Positions 41,779-50,733 of a stretch of DNA of 64,000 bases are shown here, piece by piece. Numbering within the stretch: position 1 is the first letter of the stretch; each line of letters starts with the position of its first letter. The stretch comes from Chloracidobacterium sp. (GTDB lineage: Bacteria; Acidobacteriota; Blastocatellia; Pyrinomonadales; Pyrinomonadaceae), in assembly GCA_016716305.1 (NCBI GenBank), contig JADJWP010000002.1, forward strand, positions 434,001 to 498,000, read 5' to 3'. The position numbers were made by a program, and so were the translations under genes. The notes under the pieces are model-generated. The model was not told where the DNA came from and made no database searches. It worked only from the letters and a program-made list of their open reading frames with translations.

Positions 41779-43881
41779 ATGAACATCAGTTACAACTGGC
41801 TCAAGGAGCTTATTGATATAGACCTTTCGCCCGAGGAGACGGCGGCGGCATTGACCCGTGTTGGGTTGGCGGTTGAGGGCATTCACCAGCATAAGGATGA
41901 TTTCGTGCTCGACATCGACCTGACGTCGAACCGGCCGGACTGCCTGTCGCATCTCGGCGTTGCGCGCGAGCTTTTGGCAGGATTCGGCAAAGCCATAGGC
42001 TCGGTCGAAAGCAGTTCCGATGATCCAGCCGATGCCGGCGCTATCCCGTTTCCCGCATTGCTTGCGCCTGAAATAGTAAACATACTCGCACCTGAGATCT
42101 GCCACCGATTCACTGCCCGTATCGTCCGCGGCGTCAAGGTCGGACCTTCGCCGCAATGGCTCGTCGATCGCCTTGAGTCTCTCGGCGAGCGGTCGATCAA
42201 CAACATCGCCGACATAACAAACTATGTAATGCTCGAACTTGGCCAGCCAATGCACGCGTTCGACCTGGACAAACTGACCGAGGGCCGCATCGTCGTTCGC
42301 ATGGCGCGTCAAGGTGAATCGATCACTACTCTCGATGACGTTGAGCGAACGCTTGACGCGAGTATGTTGGTCATTTGCGACGCCGAAAAACCCGTTGCGG
42401 TCGCAGGAGTCATGGGCGGATCGGCGAGCGGCATTACCGATACGACAACCAACGTTCTGATCGAGGTTGCCTACTTCATGCGCGACAGCGTCAGGCAGAC
42501 ATCGCGAAAACTGGATCTTGCGACCGAAGCAAGCTATCGATTCGAACGTGGCGTCGATATCGACAATCTGGTACGGGCGTCAGATCGCGCCGTCGAACTT
42601 ATACGTGAATTAGCCGGCGGAGACGTTGCGGATATAGTTGACATTTTCCCAACGCGGCTTTCGGCAAAGGAGGTCGAATCACGCGACATCTCAGCGGCGG
42701 TAAAACGTCTGACCGGACTCAGCGTTTCTAACGACGAATGTTCTCATATTCTTTCATCGCTCGGCATTGATGCCGTGAGTTCGAGTGCGCTTTCAGCGAT
42801 CTACCGCTCGCCGTCCTGGCGACATGACATTGCGATCGAAGAAGACCTTGTCGAAGAGATCGCCCGACACTTTGGGTATGAGAACATCGCTGACGAACTG
42901 CCGCCCGCATATGGTGCGGGTGAGTACCAAAGCAATGAGGAGCAGAAGAAGCGTGTTCGCAACTCTTTGGCAGCACTCGGCTGCATTGAAGCGATCGGCT
43001 ACAGTTTCATCGATGCAGCAAACGATGGCCTATTTGAGACAGTTCCAGGCCTCGTCACACCGTCGCTTGATGAGCCATACGTGACCCTTCGCGATTCCGT
43101 TATCGAAGGCGCTGTACGGATGCGGGCGTCTCTGCTTCCCGGTCTTCTCGGGGCAGCAAAACTCAATTTCAACCATCAGAACCGCGACATCACTCTTTTT
43201 GAGTTAGGCAAAGCCTTTGCAGCCGAGAGTTCCGCCGGCAGCCTGCCGCGAGAGCGCGAACTGTTCGGGCTGGTAATGACGGGCAGCGACGTTGGAGAGG
43301 GCCGGCTTATGCCGTCTCGAGAGTTGGATTTTTTCGATGTTAAGGGAGCTGTTGAACTGGTTCTAAATGCGGTCGGTATCTCCAATGCTGCTTTCATTCC
43401 CACCGACGCAAGGCATTTGAGACGCGGTCAAGCTGCAGCAGTGATCGTTGGAGGCGTCGAAGTCGGATCTGTTGGACGGATAAACGAGGAGATCGCCGGC
43501 AATTACAAGTTTAGACAACCTGTCTATGTTGCGGAGATCGATCTTCAGGCCATTTTGGCGCAGAAAACGGAACCGGTTCGTTATGAGCCTTTACCGAAAT
43601 ATCCTTCGGTCCTACGCGACGTTTCGCTACTGGTGAGGCGCGACCAACGGTTCGCGTCGATCCGTTCGGTTGTTGAGTCTCTCGCGATCCCGATCTGTCA
43701 AAGTGTTGGATTTGTCGACTCTTTTCAGGGCAAAGGACTTGCGGATAATGAGAGTTCGCTGACGATCCGATTAGAATACCGCAGTGACGAACGCACTCTG
43801 ACAGAAGCGGAAGTGAACGAAACTCATGCCTCGATCTTAGCCGCGCTGGAGTCAGAATTGGGCGTTCGACCGCGAATTTAG
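41779..43881 (+). CDS. pheT: Phenylalanine-tRNA ligase beta subunit, short form without the tRNA-binding OB domain
   Basis: Beta subunit involved in tRNA recognition and editing. The product is 700 residues rather than about 795. After the N-terminal MNISYNWLKELIDIDLSPEE and VGLAVEG it passes directly to VLDIDLTSNRPDCLSHLGVA. The EMAPII-like OB domain (about 105 residues in Escherichia coli) is therefore missing. The rest is normal: B3/B4 editing region, LELGQPMHAFD, ASYRFERGVD, B5 domain, EEDLVEEIARHFGY and the C-terminal ferredoxin-like domain (YPSVLRDVSLLVR). ATG 41779 matches the family start; the in-frame extension to 41728 is unlikely. The ZapB-like and ZapA genes follow. Confidence 0.94.
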   Translation: MNISYNWLKELIDIDLSPEETAAALTRVGLAVEGIHQHKDDFVLDIDLTSNRPDCLSHLGVARELLAGFGKAIGSVESSSDDPADAGAIPFPALLAPEIVNILAPEICHRFTARIVRGVKVGPSPQWLVDRLESLGERSINNIADITNYVMLELGQPMHAFDLDKLTEGRIVVRMARQGESITTLDDVERTLDASMLVICDAEKPVAVAGVMGGSASGITDTTTNVLIEVAYFMRDSVRQTSRKLDLATEASYRFERGVDIDNLVRASDRAVELIRELAGGDVADIVDIFPTRLSAKEVESRDISAAVKRLTGLSVSNDECSHILSSLGIDAVSSSALSAIYRSPSWRHDIAIEEDLVEEIARHFGYENIADELPPAYGAGEYQSNEEQKKRVRNSLAALGCIEAIGYSFIDAANDGLFETVPGLVTPSLDEPYVTLRDSVIEGAVRMRASLLPGLLGAAKLNFNHQNRDITLFELGKAFAAESSAGSLPRERELFGLVMTGSDVGEGRLMPSRELDFFDVKGAVELVLNAVGISNAAFIPTDARHLRRGQAAAVIVGGVEVGSVGRINEEIAGNYKFRQPVYVAEIDLQAILAQKTEPVRYEPLPKYPSVLRDVSLLVRRDQRFASIRSVVESLAIPICQSVGFVDSFQGKGLADNESSLTIRLEYRSDERTLTEAEVNETHASILAALESELGVRPRI

Positions 43882-43973
43882 GATTTAAATCGATGTTACT
43901 TGAAGTTTGCCGAGAAAATGCAGATAATTCTTTCCACAAGTTATTACACCACACAAATTTTGGAGACAGCTAG

Positions 43974-44261
43974 ATGAACGGCCTTACGGGAATGGAGAAA
44001 TTCTCGCATCTCGAGGATAAGATTTACCTTACGATCGAGTTTGCCAAGAAAATGCGTGAAGAGAACGAAAAGATCGAGAAAGAACTTCTTGACCTTCGTC
44101 GGAACGCCAGCGTATTGGAATCGGAAAAGGCCCGTTTGGAGGAAAAGGTCGAGGACCTGCTGACGGAACGCGATGCGATCCAGCTCAAGGTCGAAGCAAT
44201 GCTTGACGCGATGACCATTATCGATTCAGAGGTGGCAGAAGCGGTTGGGAGACTTCAATAA
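43974..44261 (+). CDS. ZapB-like coiled-coil cell division protein
   Basis: A 95-residue protein that is almost entirely coiled coil: MEKFSHLEDKIYLTIEFAKK, then continuous heptads through KARLEEKVEDLLTERDAI. Length, composition and position next to zapA fit ZapB-like division proteins, which cross-link FtsZ-ring components. The stop codon directly precedes the zapA ATG. GGAG lies about 12 bases before the ATG. The link to division rests on synteny plus coiled-coil character. Confidence 0.8.
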   Translation: MNGLTGMEKFSHLEDKIYLTIEFAKKMREENEKIEKELLDLRRNASVLESEKARLEEKVEDLLTERDAIQLKVEAMLDAMTIIDSEVAEAVGRLQ

Positions 44262-44618
44262 ATGGAAACCGGAAAGCCAAACCCGGAATCGGCCGAGCAG
44301 ACGATCCGTGTAGAGATCTACAATCAAACGTATAGTATCCGCTCTGACGGTGACAATGAATATATTCATCGCCTCGCCGAATACGTCGACAGCAAAATGC
44401 GCGATATAGCCTCCGGAACGTTGACGGTCGATTCTTTGAAGGTTGCGATACTCGCCGCGCTGCACATCGCCGACGAGTTTCATCAGCAGAAAAACCATCA
44501 ACTTCAGATCGATGCCCAACTGGCTTCGAGAAGCGCGGAATGTACAGAACTTCTTGACCGCGTTTTGAAGCACAAGGATGTGATCCCGCAGGAACTGGAC
44601 ACCGACCAATCGATGTAG
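44262..44618 (+). CDS. zapA: Cell division protein ZapA
   Basis: Small FtsZ-ring stabilising protein of 118 residues. The N-terminal ZapA fold is clear (RVEIYNQTYSIRSDGDNEYI, HRLAEYVDSKMRDIA), followed by the long helix with KVAILAALHIADEF. It is directly joined to the ZapB-like gene, and downstream of pheT, an arrangement seen in several phyla. A terminator closes the unit and a separate RNA unit follows, as in the known zapA-6S RNA gene order. Confidence 0.92.
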   Translation: METGKPNPESAEQTIRVEIYNQTYSIRSDGDNEYIHRLAEYVDSKMRDIASGTLTVDSLKVAILAALHIADEFHQQKNHQLQIDAQLASRSAECTELLDRVLKHKDVIPQELDTDQSM

Positions 44619-44645
44619 CGGACACCAGATCCGGGCATGTAGGCG

Positions 44646-44667
44646 GCGGCGAACGGCCGCTTTTTTT
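44646..44667 (+). terminator. Terminator after zapA
   Basis: Stem GCGGC / GCCGC with loop GAACG followed by seven Ts, 28 bases after the zapA stop. It ends the pheS-pheT-zapB-zapA message and separates it from the downstream RNA unit. Confidence 0.8.
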
Positions 44668-44702
44668 GTCTGGAAACTCTTCCCATTCCCCGAGCGAAAT
44701 GC

Positions 44703-44708
44703 TATAGT
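44703..44708 (+). promoter_or_regulatory. Candidate -10 box of the RNA unit downstream of zapA
   Basis: TATAGT lies 36 bases after the zapA terminator and about six bases before the proposed RNA start. A -35 box at 17-base spacing would be TTCCCA, a weak match, so the promoter assignment is tentative. Confidence 0.45.
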
Positions 44709-44713
44709 CCTGA

Positions 44714-44983
44714 ATTAGGCGAAGGATTATTTCTGCTGGGTTTGTTACCTGACGCACCAATAATTGAGCCAACACTTGAATTGCGGGAGGCTAATGCCGA
44801 ATTCGGTGCAGACCTCGATAGGGGTTTTCCGTAGAAGGAGGCTCAGATGTTTTTCGAAACAGAAGGCCACCCACCTGATAAACCAGGTTCAATTCAAGCG
44901 TTAGGAACGGCTTTAGCGGTTACCATCGCCGAAAATCACTTGCCAAAAATGGCCGGAATTACGTTCCGGCCTTTATTGTTTTT
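44714..44983 (+). ncRNA. Structured RNA downstream of zapA, candidate 6S RNA
   Basis: A region without a convincing gene, bounded by a terminator upstream, a TATAGT box and its own terminator. Distant complementary segments build a long rod. GGCGA (44718-22) pairs with TCGCC (44926-30), and CTGCT (44733-37) with AGCGG. GTT-A-CCTGACG (44744-54) pairs with CGTTAGG-AAC (44899-908). CTTGAATTG (44775-83) pairs perfectly with CAATTCAAG (44890-98), leaving a 20-base asymmetric bulge at 44755-44774. A further stem is GGG-A-GGC/GCC-A-CCC. Long-range rods with a central bulge and a place just after zapA are features of 6S RNA, which binds sigma70-RNA polymerase. No conserved sequence signature was confirmed, and the inner part is more branched than standard 6S. 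Confidence 0.6.
44951..44983 (+). terminator. Terminator of the RNA unit downstream of zapA
   Basis: Eight-base-pair stem GGCCGGAA / TTCCGGCC followed by TTTATTGTTTTT. It ends the candidate RNA and overlaps the last codons of the convergent gene at 44973. Confidence 0.85.
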
Positions 44984-45749
44984 CCATCTCGAGTTCCAGC
45001 TCTGCCCTTATTTCATCTGTCATTTTCGCTTCCTCAAGCGCAAGCGGAAGTTCTTTTGAGCGTGCGGAGAGTTTCTTGAGCGCGAGTTCGGAATTCGCCA
45101 GGCCCGAACCACGAAGCGCTGCCGCCTCGATCATCTGCAGTCTCGATTCGGCTTCGATCAGCATTTGCTTTGCGTCGGTATTTATCGCAGACAGCTTTGC
45201 TACATCTTTCTCGATCTCGCCGAGAAACTTGTCGGCATTGCTGCTTCTAAGTGACTTTAATTTCGCCTCTCGCCGCTGCGAAGTCTGCAGCTCGCGCTTT
45301 GATGACTTGATTATCCGCGTTGCGGTAAGCCGCGATGCGAGCGTTTCACGATATGCGTCTGCAAGCAAAAGATCGGTTCGCGTCAGTTCCCTCAACACAC
45401 GCTTTTCGTTCGGCTTCAGCTCGCGTTTGAACCAGTCGATCTCCTCGGCTTTTATGCCGTCCGCAGCGATCCGCTCCCTTGTCTCGTCAGACCATTTCGA
45501 ATATTTATAGGCGAATATTCCGGACAGGATCAATCCCTTTATCAGCCCGATCAGGGTGATCACAAAACCTAGAAACAGGATCGTCGCAGCGACCGGAGGA
45601 GTCGCTCCAAATAGGACGAAAAGCACTAGCGAGACCACGGCCGGAACGACCGTTAGGACGACCGGAGATGCGAAAGCCGCGATCTTCAGGTTCCTACCGC
45701 GAGCAAGTTCGCGGCTGCTGATGTCATATTTCGTCGGTAATTCACTCAT
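44973..45749 (-). CDS. Unknown membrane protein with long coiled coil
   Basis: I do not recognise a family for this 258-residue protein. Two adjacent transmembrane helices (residues about 22-50 and 55-80) are followed by about 170 residues of charged helix, including ETRERIAADGIKAEEIDWFK and AKQMLIEAESRLQMIEAAAL, predicted to form a cytoplasmic coiled coil. No enzyme motif. It is transcribed toward the candidate 6S RNA and is divergent from the VWA protein gene. Confidence 0.8.
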   Translation of the reverse strand: MSELPTKYDISSRELARGRNLKIAAFASPVVLTVVPAVVSLVLFVLFGATPPVAATILFLGFVITLIGLIKGLILSGIFAYKYSKWSDETRERIAADGIKAEEIDWFKRELKPNEKRVLRELTRTDLLLADAYRETLASRLTATRIIKSSKRELQTSQRREAKLKSLRSSNADKFLGEIEKDVAKLSAINTDAKQMLIEAESRLQMIEAAALRGSGLANSELALKKLSARSKELPLALEEAKMTDEIRAELELEMEKQ

Positions 45750-45867
45750 TCGTATCGATTTACTTTACAAACTGTGCGAACTTAATTCAAACTTTCGTCA
45801 TCACAAACTTTTTGGGAACCGATCACTTGTATTACTATTTCGGGACCGGGTTTGGAGGCCGTAAGGT

Positions 45868-46821
45868 ATGACGAAGGTCGTCGTTTTCTTTTTTGCAGCC
45901 GCAGTCTCGATCTCTGGATCATTTGCAGCACAGATCCGCGCGCAACCCCCAACAAATCAGAAGGTTCGGACGGTCTCGATCCCGATCTCGATATTTACCA
46001 AACAAGAATTGCGCGAAGGTCAGGCCGAAGAGCTTCTTCAGGTCGACCAATTAACGGTCAAGGAAAATCGTGAGGAAATGACGATCCTCTCGATCCGCAG
46101 CGTTGTCGACGCTCCTCTCGCTCTCGCCGTGCTGATCCAGGACGACCTGACATCGTCATTCAATCTTCAGATCCGCGACGTCGCACGGTTCATTCGGGGC
46201 TTGCCGAAGGGCTCACGGGTCATGGTCGGATATATCAGGGGCGGATCGGTTCAGATAAGGCAGCGGTTTACTAACGACCTTGAAAACGCTGCCTCTTCGC
46301 TGCGGATCGTCACTTCAAGCAGTGTTTCTTCGCCAAGAAATCCCTTCGACGGACTGGTAGACGCCCTTAATCGATTTGATGCTTTACCGGCTGGTCGCCG
46401 TGCCGTGCTTCTCGTGTCGGACGGACTCGATCTCTCGAGCGGCATTTCCGGTGCAAGTCCCGGCCAGAGCATCGACCTTGAGCGTTCCATTCAGCGCGCT
46501 CAGCGAAAGAACGTTGCTGTCTTCGCGTTTTACTCTCCCACGGTGTTGACCGATTCGGGGAACACGCAAAGAGTCCTCTTCGGCCAGGGTTCACTCGAAC
46601 GTCTTGCCGACGAGACCGGAGGCCGTGCCTTTTTCCAAGGAACTATCGCCCCGATAAGTTTCGACCCGTTTTTTCGCGAGCTAGGCGTGTTGCTTACCAG
46701 ACAGTTTTTGCTTACTTACCTGTCGACAAACATGAAACGCGGATATTACAGGGTTGAGGTCACTACAACAACGCCCGATGTGAAGATCGAACATCCGAAA
46801 GGCTATTATTACCGACGATGA
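45868..46821 (+). CDS. Exported VWA protein (acidobacterial VWFA-related type)
   Basis: A 317-residue exported protein with a von Willebrand factor A-like domain in the form common in Acidobacteriota. After the signal peptide comes a beta segment (VSIPISIFTKQEL, VDQLTVKENREEMTI), then the VWA core PLALAVLIQDDLTSS, AVLLVSDGLDLSSG and a C-terminal RRGYYRVEV-like strand. The metal-ion site normally reads DxSxS; here the equivalent is DDLTSS, so metal binding is doubtful. GGAGG lies nine bases before the ATG. Expected role is protein-protein adhesion outside the membrane. It is convergent with the zinc-ribbon gene. Confidence 0.88.
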   Translation: MTKVVVFFFAAAVSISGSFAAQIRAQPPTNQKVRTVSIPISIFTKQELREGQAEELLQVDQLTVKENREEMTILSIRSVVDAPLALAVLIQDDLTSSFNLQIRDVARFIRGLPKGSRVMVGYIRGGSVQIRQRFTNDLENAASSLRIVTSSSVSSPRNPFDGLVDALNRFDALPAGRRAVLLVSDGLDLSSGISGASPGQSIDLERSIQRAQRKNVAVFAFYSPTVLTDSGNTQRVLFGQGSLERLADETGGRAFFQGTIAPISFDPFFRELGVLLTRQFLLTYLSTNMKRGYYRVEVTTTTPDVKIEHPKGYYYRR

Positions 46822-46827
46822 TCGGTC

Positions 46828-47277
46828 TCAGGCGACCTGACGTTTACAGATCGGGCAGATCGCCACGTTCTCCTTCAGAAGTAGACCGATCCAAAAGAAA
46901 ACGACCGTAAACAGCATGAGCAGGCCAAAGGTTATCCAGCCGGCGGTTGAAACGCGCCGTTCCATCACGGGCAGGAAGTTTGTGTGGCAGAACGGACAAC
47001 GGTAATTGCCCGAGAGGTCTTGCGGTCCGCGGTAGGTCAGCTGCTGCAACGATTGCATAACTGGTATGTTCGCCGGGGCCGGAAATGAACTCTGTACTTG
47101 TTCCGGCGCCGTGCGTGCCTCTGCAAGCGTTTGATATTCGTCGGTTTTCCAGGCGTACGGCCTCGGCGGCTTAAAGTCGTAGCTTTCCTGTCGGCGCTCT
47201 GCAAAACGCTGACCGCAGAACCGGCAGAAGTGGCTGTTATCCGAATTCGCTTGCCCGCAATTGGTGCATTGGGTCAT
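46828..47277 (-). CDS. Zinc-ribbon membrane protein with LITAF-like C-terminus
   Basis: A 149-residue protein with an N-terminal zinc ribbon (CTNCGQANSDNSHFCRFCG) and a Pro/Ala-rich linker. The C-terminal arrangement is CPFCHTNF, one hydrophobic segment (WITFGLLMLFTVVFFWIGLL), then CPICKR. Two CPxC knuckles separated by a membrane segment recall LITAF-type domains, where the Cys pairs meet at the membrane surface. ATG 47277 puts the ribbon at the start; the in-frame extension to 47307 is unlikely. Function unknown. Confidence 0.8.
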   Translation of the reverse strand: MTQCTNCGQANSDNSHFCRFCGQRFAERRQESYDFKPPRPYAWKTDEYQTLAEARTAPEQVQSSFPAPANIPVMQSLQQLTYRGPQDLSGNYRCPFCHTNFLPVMERRVSTAGWITFGLLMLFTVVFFWIGLLLKENVAICPICKRQVA

Positions 47278-47361
47278 AAAGGGTGCAGCGTCAATTATAA
47301 CTCTCACGAACTCATAAACGGGTTTGCTACCGTTAAAGTTCCCAAATCACTGGATACGCGA

Positions 47362-48330
47362 TCAGAATCTTACTCGATCGCCAGAGCTTATCGCGGCATA
47401 AACCGATTCGACAAGCTCGACCGACTTGAAACCATCATCAGCCGTTACGAGCGGCTTTGTTCCGTTCAAGATCGAATCGATGAACGCACGGTCCTCCTGA
47501 ACGTAGCCCCAACGCTCTTCTTTTTCGGTCATGTGAAATGAGAGCGTTTCAAAGTTTGCGTCCATTCCGCGGGAATCGAGCAAGCGTTCCATCTCTTCGG
47601 TCATGATCGTGCGGTGATGACAGAAGACCTCGATGCGTTCAAAGGGAAAATGCCAGCTTGCGTCCGACGAAGAGGCAAACGTGCAATGAAAGCCGCTCTT
47701 GAACTTAAAAATGATCGAAAACTCATCGAGTTCCGGGTATTCGTGCTGTGAGCCGTACGCGACCAACTCTTCGATCTCACCGAACTGAAACCGCATCATA
47801 TCAAAAAGGTGGATGGTGGTCTCATAAAGAAACCCGCCGGTAACGTTGACATCGCCGGTCCAGACCGGGTTTTTCAATTCACCGCGGTTCATCTTGATGT
47901 GGGCTGAATGGGCTTTGTCGTTCTCTAGAAGTTCCCTCAGCGTCGCGTAAACAGGTGCAAAGCGACGATTATGCCCGACCTGAAACACGCCCCTTCCCGC
48001 GTTTGCCGCATCGCGTAATTCTGCGGCATCTTCTATACCGATCGCGAAAGGCTTTTCACAGAAAACATGCTTGCCTTCGGCGATCGCGTGCAGGGCGATC
48101 TCCTTGTGTGTCTTATTTGGCGAACAGACGAGCACAGCATCACAGTTCTCCATCAATTCGTCCCGCGATGAACAAACCTTGCCGCCGATGCTCTTTGCGG
48201 TCCGCACTGCCCGCTCGGGGACGATGTCGTATAGCGCTGCGATCTCTGTACGCTCGTCACGCGAATATATCCGGCCGTGAACGTTTCCTATATAACCTGT
48301 GCCAACGATGCCTATTTTGACCTTGTCCAT
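47362..48330 (-). CDS. Gfo/Idh/MocA family oxidoreductase
   Basis: NAD(P)-dependent dehydrogenase of the glucose-fructose oxidoreductase / inositol dehydrogenase family. The 322-residue protein has an N-terminal Rossmann fold (KIGIVGTGYIGNVHGRIYSR), the EKPFAI motif with the catalytic Lys, and GFLYETTIHLFDMMRF in the C-terminal domain carrying the catalytic His. Substrate is probably a sugar or inositol. It lies 25 bases after a TIM-barrel sugar isomerase gene on the same strand, which fits inositol- or sugar-type catabolism. Confidence 0.92.
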   Translation of the reverse strand: MDKVKIGIVGTGYIGNVHGRIYSRDERTEIAALYDIVPERAVRTAKSIGGKVCSSRDELMENCDAVLVCSPNKTHKEIALHAIAEGKHVFCEKPFAIGIEDAAELRDAANAGRGVFQVGHNRRFAPVYATLRELLENDKAHSAHIKMNRGELKNPVWTGDVNVTGGFLYETTIHLFDMMRFQFGEIEELVAYGSQHEYPELDEFSIIFKFKSGFHCTFASSSDASWHFPFERIEVFCHHRTIMTEEMERLLDSRGMDANFETLSFHMTEKEERWGYVQEDRAFIDSILNGTKPLVTADDGFKSVELVESVYAAISSGDRVRF

Positions 48331-48355
48331 TCAGATTTATTGTCTTTAACTGACG

Positions 48356-49204
48356 CTACCAGCTTCCGCCCGCGGCATACTGACCCAATCCGAGAGCCTT
48401 TTCCGCTGCCTGCTTCGCTTCGGCTGCCACAACGAACGGATCACGTTCCCAATATTCCGGACGAAATATCTCGACGCTCGCCGGGCCATCATAGCCGATC
48501 GTGTCAAGCGTTTCCTTCATCCTCGCGATCGGCAACACGCCTTCGCCGGGATAAAGCCGCTTTGAATCGTTCAATTGATCTTTTGGCAGATCTTCGGCAC
48601 CGTTTATGTGGAAGATGAATAGCTTCTTCGGATCAAGAGATTCAAGAGCTTCCCACGACGAGCTTCCCGCGTAAAAATGATATGTATCGATAACGTTCCC
48701 GACGCTCTCGCGGCCGACGAGGTCAACGATCTTGCTGCCAAGGTCGAGCGTCGTCACCGAGTTCCCTGCCTCGCCGAGAAACTCGAAACCGAGCTTTATG
48801 CCGTGCGGTTCGGCGATGTCTGCAAGCTCATTAAGAACGCGGACAGATTCCGTGATCGTCTCTTCTTCGGTCTTCGGGCCTTGCCGCAAAGCTCCGGGAA
48901 CCGAAAGCACATACGGGCATCCGATCGCCGCTGAGATGGCCGAAAGCTTTTCACATTCTTCCTTGATCGCGGCGTAATCCTCATCCGAACGCCACGTTAT
49001 GTGCTCGAGCGTGTTTATCGACAAGACACCGATCCCCGTTTCGGCGAGTAGTGCTTTCAGTTCATCGACCGAACGCGTTGCCAGATAATCATAAAGTTTG
49101 TTCGATCTGAATTCTACTAATTCAAATCCAGCCGCCGCGGCCGAACGAATGTCGGTTTCAAGATCGGCGGTCATTGTCGTCGCTCCATTGATCGCTAATT
49201 GCAT
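48356..49204 (-). CDS. Sugar phosphate isomerase/epimerase (AP endonuclease 2-like TIM barrel)
   Basis: A 282-residue xylose isomerase-like TIM barrel of the IolE/IolI type: AAAGFELVEFRSNKLYDYLA, a metal-site Glu in GIKLGFEFLG, NVIDTYHFYAG, FHINGAEDLP and PASVEIFRPEYW. Such enzymes isomerise or dehydrate keto-inositols and sugars using a divalent metal. It is upstream of the Gfo/Idh/MocA dehydrogenase in a two-gene unit, supporting a shared pathway for inositol or a related polyol; the exact substrate is unknown. Confidence 0.88.
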   Translation of the reverse strand: MQLAINGATTMTADLETDIRSAAAAGFELVEFRSNKLYDYLATRSVDELKALLAETGIGVLSINTLEHITWRSDEDYAAIKEECEKLSAISAAIGCPYVLSVPGALRQGPKTEEETITESVRVLNELADIAEPHGIKLGFEFLGEAGNSVTTLDLGSKIVDLVGRESVGNVIDTYHFYAGSSSWEALESLDPKKLFIFHINGAEDLPKDQLNDSKRLYPGEGVLPIARMKETLDTIGYDGPASVEIFRPEYWERDPFVVAAEAKQAAEKALGLGQYAAGGSW

Positions 49205-49355
49205 AAGAGTCCCTCGTTTACCAACTAAAATCCGATTTTAACATCATCGCAATGTGTTTGCGTAACGAAGGAGCATTGCAACCCGACCTATTGCCCAAAC
49301 GTCTAACAATCGGGTAATCTTTTGTAGTAAGTTCCGCCTGCCTGCATCAAATAAC

Positions 49356-50730
49356 ATGAAGAATCTAGTTCTCATATCTGTAATCGTTGGCATTTCGGCT
49401 TCCCTCGTCAACTCGCAGTCGTCAGATGCAGCGCTTCGTCGAGCGATCGAATCTGACAATGCAGCTCGGGTCGGATCACAGGGCAAGCTGCCGACATTGC
49501 CTGTTGCCGAACACCTTGCTCGAGCCGAGACCTACATGGCCAACCGAATGTTTCCTCAGGCCCGCGAACATTGGGCAAAGGTGATGGAAGCATATCCCGA
49601 TGACATCGGAATTCCGAAGGCACTTTTCGGAACCGCGCGCTCCTACATGTGGGAACGCGAGTATCTGAAGGCGGTCGAGTGGTTCGATCGTCTGACAAAA
49701 GATCACCTTGACACGAAAGATGGCCGTGAGGGGCTCGCGTTCAAGGGTGCGAGCTACGTTCGTGCAGGCCGTAATCTGGAAGCTGCGCAGGTCTACGAAC
49801 AGTACGTCGCGATGTTTCCGGAGGGCGAAAAGATCGAATCGGCTCATCTGAATATCATCGACGCATATCGCGAAGCCGGTGAATACGCAAAAGCGACCGA
49901 TTGGGTGAACAAGACCGTTCTCGCCTTTACAGGAAAGCCGACCGAGGCCAATGCGTTGCAGGCTAAGGCCCGAATGGAGATCCATCGAGGCCAATGGGCC
50001 GAGGCGATCGCAGCGGCCGATTCTCTTCTTTCTCTTTCGTCCTTTCGCGGTTCGATGACGTCAGCCGAAGAGGCTCGATATCTAAAAGCGCTTGCCTTGG
50101 AAAAATCTGGCAAAAGGTCCGAAGCAAATGCGGCTTATGCATCGATCCCGAATACGCTCACCTCATATTATGGCGGCATTGCGGCCGAAAAGCTCGCCGG
50201 CGGCAAGGTCGAAAAGATAGCCGATGTTACGCCGCGTTTATACGCCGATTATCCCGTGATGTTCGGCCCCCAAGTACTCAGGCACTCGGCAAAACAAAAT
50301 ATCGATCCCCGGTTCGTACTCGCTATTATGAAGCAGGAAAGCTCGTTCAAAGCGAACGCTAAGTCTCCTGCAGGAGCTCGCGGGGCTCGTCCAACTCGTC
50401 TTTGATACGGCGATAAAGTACAAAGATGAGGCTCGTTACCCCAACCTCAAACCGGACGACCTGTATGACCCGGAGACAAATCTTGCGATCGGATCGATCT
50501 ATATACGCGAATTGAAGAACGAGTTCGGCGGTATGTATGAAGTGATCGCCGCAAGCTACAATGCCGGTGAAGACAATGCTCTTAGGTGGCTAGCGCGTAC
50601 CAAACCACGTGAATCGGGGGTATTTGCATCGGAGGTCGGATTTGCCGAAACCAAGAACTATGTATTCAAGGTGATGAACAACTACCGCGTCTATCGAGAG
50701 CTTTATGACGAAAAGCTCAACCGGCGATAG
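49356..50730 (+). pseudogene. TPR-containing lytic transglycosylase (Slt-like), frameshifted at 50382-50385
   Basis: Periplasmic murein hydrolase of the Slt70 type. The first frame (49356-50405) gives a signal peptide, a superhelical TPR region and the start of the catalytic domain, with the Glu in IMKQESSF and SPAGARG. At the run GGGG (50382-50385) the frame leaves the family sequence and stops at 50405. Reading in the other frame resumes perfectly: LVQLVFDTAIKYK, then IAASYNAGEDNALRWL and FAETKNYVFKVMNNYRVYRE, ending at 50730. One extra G explains it. It may be a sequencing or assembly error, a recent mutation, or a slippage site. If real, the product lacks most of the catalytic domain. Confidence 0.85.
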
Positions 50731-50733
50731 CGC

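Noticed and set aside
41344..42312. Minus-strand open frame of 322 codons
   Set aside because: Antisense to the pheS-pheT junction; no family resemblance.
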